Shown here: positions 1 through 9,638 of the stretch, one piece after another | How positions within the stretch are numbered: the stretch's first letter is position 1 | How the letters are laid out: each line of letters starts with the position of its first letter | Assembly (NCBI RefSeq): GCF_001637325.1 | Contig: NZ_LRXL01000037.1 | Span: 1-64,000 of the forward strand | Origin: Cochleicola gelatinilyticus | GTDB lineage: Bacteria; Bacteroidota; Bacteroidia; Flavobacteriales; Flavobacteriaceae | Length of the DNA stretch: 64,000 bases | Direction of reading: 5' to 3' | Program-made: the position numbers and the translations under genes | The notes under the pieces: generated by a model | Told to the model about the DNA's origin: nothing | Seen by the model: the letters and a program-made list of their open reading frames with translations, nothing else | The model's database searches: none

Positions 1-491
1 ACTTCAAAAATTAATACTAAAAGAAACTCTTTTTTTTGTTGATTTAAACCACTAAAAACACGCTAATCACAGCATTATTACTGAACTTGAAACAGAGCCG
101 TTTTTAACCGTTAAAACGTTTTAAAATTTATATTAAACGTATCGCTAGGTTAAAGACCCGATAAAATGTCATCTTTTGTTATAGGATTATAATTAGTTGT
201 AATTTACTAGGTAAATCAAGCTCTACTCCCTCAAGGGTATCAAACAGGACGTTTCGCAGTGAAGCTTTTTTGCGAAATGAGGAATTGCATCAAAGAGTAG
301 GTACAAGGTGATGCCTATTGCGCAAAGATCAACTTGCAATACGTATAATGTCATACTGATTTATACTTTCATATTTAAAAATCTCTACTATCTTAAAACA
401 ATGTTTCCCCATAGTTTATGTAGGAAATGATGCCAATTTTTTTTATTTCCATAAATGTTTAGTTAAATTAGTGTCACAAAATCAATACGTT
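1..491. other. Non-coding stretch with possible RNA structure
   Basis: No convincing gene is visible in these 491 bases. The part from 223 to 340 can fold: CTACTC at 223-228 can pair with GAGTAG at 295-300, enclosing a hairpin with arms at 252-258 and 271-277. A further small stem pairs 317-321 with 336-340. This could be a leader or small RNA ahead of the broken gene at 492, or the decayed end of something lying to the left of the window. The pairings are short and may be chance in AT-rich sequence. Confidence 0.2.
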
Positions 492-1874
492 ATGAAAAAA
501 ACTACTTTAATTATTCAGAAATCAATTTCTTTATGTGTCATATTCATGCTGTTTGCAGTAACAACATTGCAGGCATAGTAAGAACGAACTGCTGTAATTC
601 AAGAACCATTTTTAATATTATTAGATCCCGATGATGGTTCGATAATTGATCCTGCATTTATAGATTTAACACCATTAAGTCAAGGAACTCCCAAAGATAT
701 ATTACAGGTTGGAGAAGAAATTTGGATTTCAGATCAGCTCGAAGATCGTATCGATCGTTTCGATTTGGAAGGTGTCTATGTAAGTACTATTGAAGGAGTA
801 GATGTGGGGCTAGATAATATAAGGGTGCTTGAAATTGTAGATGGTGAAATATGGGTGACCAATGCAGGCTCTAATAATGGTGCTCCCGAAAATGCCATCG
901 TTAGGCTTGATTTTGATGGGGCTCTTATCGGGTTTTATCCTACTACCGACGACGGGTCTATTTTTGATATTATAGATGTAGGTGATGAAGTATATATCTC
1001 TTATATAAGTGCAGATACTAAAATTGAAAGACGCGATTATGACGGTAATGTTCTCGGGAATATTGTTGGAGAAGGTGTGGTTAGTTTTATTCAACAAATG
1101 GAAGTAAATTCCGAAAATAACTCAATATATGCTGCAGTTTTTAGTTCCTTGGGGTCTAATGATTCTGGTTTGTATGAATTTTCAATAGATGACGGTACTA
1201 TTCTTAATTATTGGGATGAAGGAGCATTGCGTGGAGTTATAAGTGTTGGTGACGCAGGAAATTTATTGATTTCTTCTGATGCTGGATATCGTCTTTTCGA
1301 TCCTTCTACAGGGACGAGTACTCCTATTGGTATGGCTGAATCTACCCAATATTTTGGCAGATTAAACCTTGCAGCATGTACGCCTCCAGACACTCCCACT
1401 GGTGAAGCTATGCAAACATTTACAGAAGGAGCAACTCTTGCCGATATTGTAATAAGTCCGACCGATGTTACTTGGTTTGCTACGTTAGATGATGCAACGA
1501 CATTAACTGATCCTCTAGATATAACAACAGAATTAGTAAATAATACCACTTATTATGCAGTTAATATTGTAGACGAGTGTCCTAGTGCTCCATTTGCGGT
1601 GACAGTGAATGTGGTTTTAGGTGTAGATGAGTTCGATGCCAGTACTGTAATTATGTATCCTAATCCGGCAAATTCTACTGTTCATATTCGCCATCAAGGG
1701 GATGTTATAGAAAATCTGTCTGTATATTCTTTGCTAGGACAAAAAGTGATTGACCTGTCTGTGAATTCTAATGAAATCGATCTGGATATTTCTAGCCTAG
1801 CAGCAGCCGTTTATTTAGTGAAATTACAAATTGGCGCGACGCAAAAAGTGGTACAGGTTGTAAAGTCTAATTAA
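492..1874 (+). pseudogene. T9SS-sorted secreted protein, interrupted by two adjacent stop codons
   Basis: An ATG at 492 opens a typical signal peptide (MKK start, hydrophobic core, ending LQA at codon 28). The next two codons are TAG (576-578) and TAA (579-581); the same frame then stays open to the stop at 1874. The downstream part shows propeller-like acidic repeats, an Ig-like domain (about 1380-1620) of the kind common in gliding bacteria, and a C-terminal type A T9SS sorting domain (YPNPA motif, ending in a beta-rich Val/Lys tail). Reading CAG CAA in place of TAG TAA would restore AQQE, a normal cleavage region, so two C-to-T changes would explain the break. The remaining open frame has only a TTG (765) as a start and no export signal. 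Most likely a recent pseudogene; readthrough or sequence error are alternatives. The binding target is unknown. Confidence 0.7.
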
Positions 1875-1884
1875 TTGAAGCTAT

Positions 1885-2118
1885 TTAATTGTCACCGAAG
1901 AGGGAACGCATTATAATTTTTATTCCATTAAAAAGAAGGTAAATTGTTACTATCATAAATGCAATTCCAGGTATTAGTGCGATGTAGATTGGAATTGTGG
2001 CTTTGTTCAAGAAAGCAAAGTTGAGAAGATATGTAGTTACTACTAATAAGGGTAAGGCTAGGACCAAGCGTTTTAGCCCCCTTATTAATAGTTTTTGATC
2101 GGTGTGGTTATTTGGCAT
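1885..2118 (-). CDS. DUF6095 family small membrane protein
   Basis: A 77-residue protein with two predicted membrane helices (roughly residues 17-36 and 42-68) and short polar ends. I recognise it as the DUF6095 family of Flavobacteriia, whose function is unknown. The ATG at 2118 is preferred because it overlaps the murQ stop by only 11 bases, a normal translational coupling; an upstream ATG at 2130 would add four residues. Position directly after murQ, with overlap, implies co-transcription and perhaps a role linked to cell-wall turnover, but that is inference. Confidence 0.75.
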   Translation of the reverse strand: MPNNHTDQKLLIRGLKRLVLALPLLVVTTYLLNFAFLNKATIPIYIALIPGIAFMIVTIYLLFNGIKIIMRSLFGDN

Positions 2119-2929
2119 TATAATACGCATTTATTGCTGCTCGTACAGTTCCATTTTTATCTAAAAGTTCCGCAGCTTTATCTTCAGAAATTTGTAATTC
2201 ATTCATAATCATACGGGTTCCTCGATTCACTAATTTGTGATTGCTTAATTGCATATCCACCATTTTATTTCCCTTAACTTTTCCTAATTGAATCATTGCA
2301 GTGGTACTGATCATATTAAGTACTAACTTTTGGGCAGTACCAGCTTTCATGCGAGAGCTTCCTGTAATAAACTCGGGACCTACAACTACCTCGACAGGAA
2401 ATTTTGCTGTTTTGCCTAACGGACTTCCTTCGTTACACGTGATGCATCCCGTTGCAATATTATTTTTATTACATTCTTCTAAGGCTCCAATTACATAAGG
2501 AGTAGTTCCCGAAGCAGCAACGCCAATAACAATATCTTTTGAAGTAATTTTATTCGACTGAAGGTCTTTCCAGCCCTGATCCTTAGAGTCTTCTGCAAAT
2601 TCCACAGCTTCACGAATGGCGGTATCTCCTCCAGCAATAAGCCCGATGACCATTCCGTGTGGTACGCCAAAAGTGGGTGGACACTCACTAGCGTCAACAA
2701 TTCCGAGTCTTCCACTTGTACCTGCGCCTATATAAAATAATCTTCCCCCTTTTTTTAAGGTTGATGAAACAATTTCGGTAAGTGCTATTATCTGCGGCAT
2801 GGATCTTTCAACCGCATCAGGAACTGTTTTATCTTCAGAATTTATATTTTTTAATACTTCCGAAACGTTCATTTTTTCTAAATGATCGTACTTAGAGTCG
2901 GCTTCTGTAGTTTTTATAAAAGACATCAT
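2108..2929 (-). CDS. murQ: N-acetylmuramic acid 6-phosphate etherase MurQ
   Basis: MurQ cleaves the D-lactyl ether of MurNAc-6-phosphate to give GlcNAc-6-phosphate, a cytoplasmic step of peptidoglycan recycling. The 273-residue protein is close to the family's usual length (about 300). Visible are the SIS sugar-phosphate site GAGTSGRLG (about residues 69-77), the DASECPPTFG segment with a catalytic Glu, GGDTAIREAVEFAEDS with the second conserved Glu, and ITGSSRMKAGTA near the C-terminal half. It lies 14 bases after the DUF4249 gene and overlaps the small DUF6095 gene, so the set is probably one transcript. Start: two adjacent ATGs (2929 and 2926) cannot be separated. Confidence 0.93.
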   Translation of the reverse strand: MMSFIKTTEADSKYDHLEKMNVSEVLKNINSEDKTVPDAVERSMPQIIALTEIVSSTLKKGGRLFYIGAGTSGRLGIVDASECPPTFGVPHGMVIGLIAGGDTAIREAVEFAEDSKDQGWKDLQSNKITSKDIVIGVAASGTTPYVIGALEECNKNNIATGCITCNEGSPLGKTAKFPVEVVVGPEFITGSSRMKAGTAQKLVLNMISTTAMIQLGKVKGNKMVDMQLSNHKLVNRGTRMIMNELQISEDKAAELLDKNGTVRAAINAYYNAK

Positions 2930-2943
2930 ACAAAGTTACATTA

Positions 2944-3744
2944 TTATTGAACAGTATAGGATAATACGGAAACTTCAGAAATTCTAAAATATCCTAGAGG
3001 GTAATTTTCAAGATTTGTTTCGTTGACGATATTTCCTTTTACGGTTGCGGGTTGTGTTTCGAAAGGACCACCACCGCCAGTTTGTTGTAGTAATAAAGAC
3101 ATATAATTATAAAATTGCTCGTTTACTCCGTATAAGTAAAAATATACATCATCTCCAATTGCTAAATCTTCAGTAACGTATAACGCAAACACTTGATTTC
3201 CATTTGTGAACTCATCATCAAAAACGTCACGAACATTTCCTGGAGGTCCTAAGCCTTCAAAAAAGTAAAAGTTTTCTTCACCTACTGGATCGGTATAGAA
3301 AGCTTTAAGTTCTATTTCATCTCCTAGAAAACCACCATCGTTGTCTTGTTCTATATATTCTAAAGGAACTACAGTTTGTAATAATTCAGTAGCTGAATAT
3401 ATTTCGGTATTATAAATAACCTGAAGTGTGTAGGCAGTATTCACTTCAGGATTAAAATCTGGAAAACTGTAGAATCCGTCTGAGGTATTTTCTAACGTAA
3501 AAACAGCTCCGTTACTGTCTGTTATAGTTACCATGGCATTATTAATAAAGGCGGGTTCATTTTCAAAAAAGGGTGTGGTCAAGCTTATTCTTACTCGCGC
3601 AACAGACGAATCATTTTCAACGCTTTTAACAATTTCTGCATCAATTACTAATCTAGGTTCAGCTTCATTTAAATCTAGATCTATTACATCTTCACAAGAA
3701 ACAAATGGTAAAAAACAAAATACGATAGCTAAAAGTCTCTTCAT
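2944..3744 (-). CDS. DUF4249 outer-membrane lipoprotein
   Basis: A 266-residue lipoprotein: hydrophobic signal with lipobox ending in Cys17 (FVSC followed by Glu-Asp), then a beta-rich domain beginning with the DVIDLDLNEAEPRLVIDA segment typical of DUF4249. Members are commonly encoded beside a TonB-dependent receptor and are thought to be its surface-exposed partner, though no substrate is established. Here the gene begins 3 bases after the stop of the receptor gene at 3748-6108, so the two are almost certainly translated from one mRNA. Confidence 0.85.
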   Translation of the reverse strand: MKRLLAIVFCFLPFVSCEDVIDLDLNEAEPRLVIDAEIVKSVENDSSVARVRISLTTPFFENEPAFINNAMVTITDSNGAVFTLENTSDGFYSFPDFNPEVNTAYTLQVIYNTEIYSATELLQTVVPLEYIEQDNDGGFLGDEIELKAFYTDPVGEENFYFFEGLGPPGNVRDVFDDEFTNGNQVFALYVTEDLAIGDDVYFYLYGVNEQFYNYMSLLLQQTGGGGPFETQPATVKGNIVNETNLENYPLGYFRISEVSVLSYTVQ

Positions 3745-3747
3745 AGC

Positions 3748-6108
3748 TTAAAATTTAAAGTTATAGGTTACCGATGGGATAATTCCGAAAATAGACAATT
3801 TAACTGCTTCATTTTGATTAATATCTGTGTTTTCTGAAAACGAAATCGAACTAGCATTTTTACGGTTGTAGAGGTTATAAATACTAAAAACCCATTCTCC
3901 TTTGAACCTTTTTTCTCTTTTATGTTTAGGTGTCCATGTAGCAGAAATATCTAAATGATGGAACGCCCCCAGTCTACTGCTATTTCTAGATTCATACACT
4001 GGAATCGTTAAATCATTATATTGATATTGCCCATTTGGAAACGTACCAGGGCGCCCGGTCTGAAAGATAAAATTCGAGCCAAACGTCCAATGGTCGTTTA
4101 ATTTATATTGGGATGTGATTGAGATATCGTGTGTTCTGTCCCAAGCAGAATTGTACCACTCTCCATTGTTTATTCCCGTTTCCACTGGAGTTCTTCCGGG
4201 GGTTCGTTGCTCACTTTTTGCCAATGTGTAAGCAATCCAACCCTGTAGTCTTCCCGTAGTTTTTCTTAGTAAAAGTTCCACACCATACGCTCTTGCTTCT
4301 CCATTTAATAGAACTTGTTCAATAGCATTGTTGGCAATTAGATCAGCTCCATTAACATAATCCAACCGATTTTCAACCTTTTTATAATAGGTTTCTGCTT
4401 CAAAAGAAAAATTTTCAAATTCTCTAAAATATCCCATTGCGACTTGATCTGCTAATTGTGGATCTATAAACTGTCCACTTGGGGCATAGATGTCGAATGG
4501 AGTTGGAGAACTTGTATTACTTATTAAATGAATGTATTGAGCCGTTCTATTATAACTTGCTTTTAGTGAAGAAACATCATTTAATTGATACGAAATGGCA
4601 AATCTGGGCTCTAAGTTTCCAAACGATTTTATAGTGGTATTTCTATCAACTGCAATGGTGTCGATGGGTCTTGCTTTACTGTAGATATCTAATATTTCGT
4701 CGTATAGAATAGGATTGTCGTCTTCGTATACATTAATAGCATTTTGCCCCAACCGATTGAACGTTGAAAACCGAATTCCCGCCTGAATTTTTATTTTTTC
4801 TGAAACTTCAATTTCACTATCTAAATAAATACCATTTTCAAAAGCAAATTTGTTTGTAAGTTTGCTCGGATTAATACCACTCGTTTCTGAAGTTGGTGTA
4901 ACCTCGCCAGGATTAAATCTATAATAAATACTATTTAGTCCGTATTGTAATTTCACTTTATTGGTTAGATAGTGCGTGAAATCATATTTTAAATTAAAAT
5001 TATTAATACCGCTATCGAATTGAAATTCCACAAATTTTAATTCAAGACCGTAATAGTAGTCGGAGTAAATTAAAGAAAGATTGCTAAATAGTTGATTTGA
5101 AAATAAGTGATTCCAACGTAGATTTAGCGTTGCGTTTCCGAAGCTATTTGAAAAACTATCGGAAATACTAAAAACATCTCTGCCGAAATATCCCGATAAA
5201 AATAATCGATTGTTCTTATTTACATTGTAGCTAACCTTAGTATTTAAATCGTAAAAATAGGCTACATTATCATTATCGAATAGGGGAAGAAATAAATGCG
5301 CATAACTACTCCGACCTCCAATAAGAAATGAAGCAGTATCCTTTTTTATGGGACCCTCCAGTAGCAATCGACTTGCGACTAATCCGATTCCTCCAGTGGC
5401 ACCAAAGTTCTTTTTACTACCATCTTTTTGATAAATATCTAATACGGAGGAAATTCTTCCACCGTATCTGGCGGGAATACCCCCTTTGTAAAGTGTGAGG
5501 TCTTTAATAGCATCTGGGTTAAATACCGAAAAGAAACCAAATAAGTGCGACGAATTATATAGTGTAGCTTCGTCTAATAGAATTAAATTTTGATCGGCTG
5601 CTCCTCCACGTACATTAAAACCACTCGCGCCTTCACCTGCACTTGTAACTCCTGGTAATAAAGTGATAGCTTTTATAACATCTGCCTCTCCCAAAACTAC
5701 GGGGATTTTCTTTATAGTACTCGATGATAAAGTGTTAGTACTCATTTGTGGATCTCGAATATTCAACTTTTCTCCATCAGCTTTTACAATAACTTCGCTA
5801 AGTTCCTCTGTATTGGTTTCTAGAGAAATATTTAGTGTAATATTTTCAGAAAGTACGACTAATTTCTTTTCAGAAGTGAACCCGATACTTTGAAAATAAA
5901 TATCATATTCCGCTTCAGGAAGCGTGATAGAATAAAATCCGTATTCGTTGGTAATCGTTCCAGTTTCCAATGCTGGGATAATAACATTAGCTCCAAATAA
6001 CGTTTCGCCCGACCCCGCTTCAGAAACCGTTCCACTAATCGTAAATTTGCTTTGTCCATAGGAATATAGACTTCCGAAGAGAAAAAAGAAGAGTATTAGA
6101 TTTTTCAA
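3748..6108 (-). CDS. TonB-dependent receptor with carboxypeptidase-like N-terminal domain
   Basis: A 786-residue outer-membrane transporter. Order: signal peptide (1-19, cut near YGQ), carboxypeptidase-regulatory-like beta domain (about 22-105), plug domain (about 125-235, with VRGGAADQNLILLDEA and YKGGIPARYGGR motifs), and a beta-barrel of about 550 residues that ends in aromatic Phe, as needed for BAM recognition. It energises uptake of an unidentified ligand through TonB. The DUF4249 lipoprotein follows after 3 bases. Not a SusC homologue by layout, since no SusD is adjacent. Neighbouring murQ makes a cell-wall sugar or muropeptide a possible ligand, but that is only a suggestion from position. 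Confidence 0.9.
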   Translation of the reverse strand: MKNLILFFFLFGSLYSYGQSKFTISGTVSEAGSGETLFGANVIIPALETGTITNEYGFYSITLPEAEYDIYFQSIGFTSEKKLVVLSENITLNISLETNTEELSEVIVKADGEKLNIRDPQMSTNTLSSSTIKKIPVVLGEADVIKAITLLPGVTSAGEGASGFNVRGGAADQNLILLDEATLYNSSHLFGFFSVFNPDAIKDLTLYKGGIPARYGGRISSVLDIYQKDGSKKNFGATGGIGLVASRLLLEGPIKKDTASFLIGGRSSYAHLFLPLFDNDNVAYFYDLNTKVSYNVNKNNRLFLSGYFGRDVFSISDSFSNSFGNATLNLRWNHLFSNQLFSNLSLIYSDYYYGLELKFVEFQFDSGINNFNLKYDFTHYLTNKVKLQYGLNSIYYRFNPGEVTPTSETSGINPSKLTNKFAFENGIYLDSEIEVSEKIKIQAGIRFSTFNRLGQNAINVYEDDNPILYDEILDIYSKARPIDTIAVDRNTTIKSFGNLEPRFAISYQLNDVSSLKASYNRTAQYIHLISNTSSPTPFDIYAPSGQFIDPQLADQVAMGYFREFENFSFEAETYYKKVENRLDYVNGADLIANNAIEQVLLNGEARAYGVELLLRKTTGRLQGWIAYTLAKSEQRTPGRTPVETGINNGEWYNSAWDRTHDISITSQYKLNDHWTFGSNFIFQTGRPGTFPNGQYQYNDLTIPVYESRNSSRLGAFHHLDISATWTPKHKREKRFKGEWVFSIYNLYNRKNASSISFSENTDINQNEAVKLSIFGIIPSVTYNFKF

Positions 6109-6155
6109 ATTGCAATATCCTTATTAATCCAAAAACATAATTGAGTTGAGTGTTT

Positions 6156-6187
6156 AAAAAAAGCCTTCAAAACAGAAGGCTTTTTTT
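6156..6187 (-). terminator. Intrinsic terminator after isocitrate dehydrogenase gene
   Basis: A perfect stem AGCCTTC/GAAGGCT with a short loop is flanked by runs of A and T on both sides. It lies immediately after the stop of the isocitrate dehydrogenase gene on the minus strand and could also block plus-strand transcription. Confidence 0.8.
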
Positions 6188-6189
6188 AG

Positions 6190-8481
<2,292 letters not shown>

Positions 8482-8548
8482 TTAGTACCTGGAAGTTTAT
8501 GTTTTTTTTAGGAAACAGTGTTATTAATTTAAGGGAGGAGCTATTATA

Positions 8549-8690
8549 AGTAAAAACAAGAAAAGCCATAATATGGTATCGCTACCAAACTATGGCTTCT
8601 TGAGAAACACATCGTTGCCGACTCATTAGCCGAAGCCAATGTATGCAAGTTTATTAAACCCTTGCAGTCGTGATTTGTTTCTACACTGAA
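8549..8690 (-). ncRNA. Candidate structured RNA with three-way junction and terminator
   Basis: Read on the minus strand, this gap folds convincingly. An outer stem pairs GAAACA (8676-8681) with TGTTTC (8603-8608); inside it CGACT (8666-8670) pairs with AGTCG (8619-8623). The junction carries two hairpins: GCAA/TTGC (8645-8648 with 8662-8665, extended by GTTT/AAAC) and ATTGGC-TTCG-GCTAAT (8625-8640) with a canonical C(UUCG)G tetraloop. It is followed by a long hairpin with arms at 8563-8569 and 8592-8598 and a T-rich tract, like an intrinsic terminator. Bases 8700-8760 on the same strand can form a further long imperfect hairpin and might be part of the RNA. I do not recognise the family; it is not tmRNA, RNase P or SRP RNA by motif. 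No promoter consensus was found. Confidence 0.5.
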
Positions 8691-8964
8691 TACATGCTGT
8701 TATAAAAACAATAACGAAAAGTTATTCTCTATTTTTAAAACATCTGTATTCAACCTTTTTTAATCTCAATCCCAACCATTCAATGAATCGTTGGCATTTC
8801 AAACAATTATAAAAAGGGATCTAAAGAACGTTACTTTATAATATCTTCATGATGTTTCCATCAATTTGATAGTATAAATATAAGACACATTTTTAAAATA
8901 ACAACTATGCGTAATGATTTAGATATGAACCATTTGTGAACATCGCTTATTAACAATTGTTCAT

Positions 8965-8997
8965 AAAAAAAGCGGTTCTATAAGAACCGCTTTTTTT
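8965..8997 (-). terminator. Intrinsic terminator after rplS
   Basis: Perfect 9-base stem AGCGGTTCT/AGAACCGCT (8971-8979 with 8983-8991), a three-base loop, and A/T runs on both sides. It sits 20 bases after the rplS stop. Confidence 0.85.
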
Positions 8998-9016
8998 AAT
9001 ATGTTGAGAAAGAGTA

Positions 9017-9367
9017 TTAACTTCTCTTCTCTCTAATTCTTGCTTTTTTACCAGTAAGACCTCTAAAGTAGTAGATACGTTTTCTACGAACGCTACCTTT
9101 TTTATTAATTTCGATCTTTTGTAACGCTGGAAGATTCATTGGGAAGATACGCTCTACACCAACAGTTCCAGACATCTTACGAATAGTAAATGTTTGAGTC
9201 TGTCCAGTACCTTTAATCTGGATCACCACACCTCTAAAAAACTGTGTTCTTGTTTTTTCACCTTCACGAATTTCGTAGTACACTGTAATCGTGTCACCAG
9301 CTCCGAAGTTCGGAAATTCTTTCTTTGTTACAAATTCGTCTTGTACAAATTTTATTAAACTTTCCAT
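9017..9367 (-). CDS. rplS: 50S ribosomal protein L19
   Basis: 116 residues, the normal length for bL19, a large-subunit protein at the 30S interface. Family landmarks: FGAGDTITVYYEIREG, RTQFFRGVVIQIKG, FTIRKMSGTVGVERIFP, and a basic C-terminus with RRKRIYYFRGLTGKKARI. In many bacteria rplS follows trmD in one operon; here trmD lies about 2 kb upstream, separated by a DUF885 gene, and rplS has its own promoter and terminator. Confidence 0.97.
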   Translation of the reverse strand: MESLIKFVQDEFVTKKEFPNFGAGDTITVYYEIREGEKTRTQFFRGVVIQIKGTGQTQTFTIRKMSGTVGVERIFPMNLPALQKIEINKKGSVRRKRIYYFRGLTGKKARIREKRS

Positions 9368-9439
9368 TGTTTTAATTTGAAAGGGTTTTGTTTAAAACAA
9401 CATTCACGTACATCGCCAGAGGTTGGATTAAATCGAGTG

Positions 9440-9469
9440 CAAAAATAAGTAAATTCTAAGATAGCACAA
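9440..9469 (-). promoter_or_regulatory. Promoter of rplS (TTG-N19-TATTTTTG)
   Basis: On the minus strand a TTG (9467-9469) is followed after 19 bases by TATTTTTG (9440-9447), a good match to the Bacteroidota promoter (TTTG, 19-21 bases, TAnnTTTG). The leader to the rplS start is about 70 bases. Confidence 0.65.
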
Positions 9470-9529
9470 GTTTTTCACGATAATTATTCGTCTTTTCAAG
9501 AATTATCTTTCATAGTGTAACAAAATTTA

Positions 9530-9625
9530 GGGCGTTTCCCTTAAAAAAGGGTCGGGCTTTCACTACTCGCTTTCTTTACGCTGTCGCTTCAAGAAGAGCT
9601 TAAACACACCGTTCAATCCCTAACG
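9530..9625. repeat. Dispersed intergenic repeat, copy 1 (GGGTCGGGCTTTC type)
   Basis: The block starts with GGGCGTTTCCC, contains GGGTCGGGCTTTCA and ends TTCAATCCCTAACGC. The core and the TTCAATCCCT end recur at 29643-29697. I recall similar elements between genes in other marine flavobacteria, but their function is not established. Confidence 0.55.
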
Positions 9626-9638
9626 CACAAATTATTCG

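Noticed and set aside
301-330. Resemblance to part of a fluoride riboswitch (GATGCCTA-like stretch)
   Set aside because: The other conserved blocks of that riboswitch are missing and no fluoride exporter gene follows.
810-1097. 95-residue minus-strand frame opposite the broken T9SS gene
   Set aside because: The plus-strand frame has clear domain motifs; this one has none and arises from the complementary codons.
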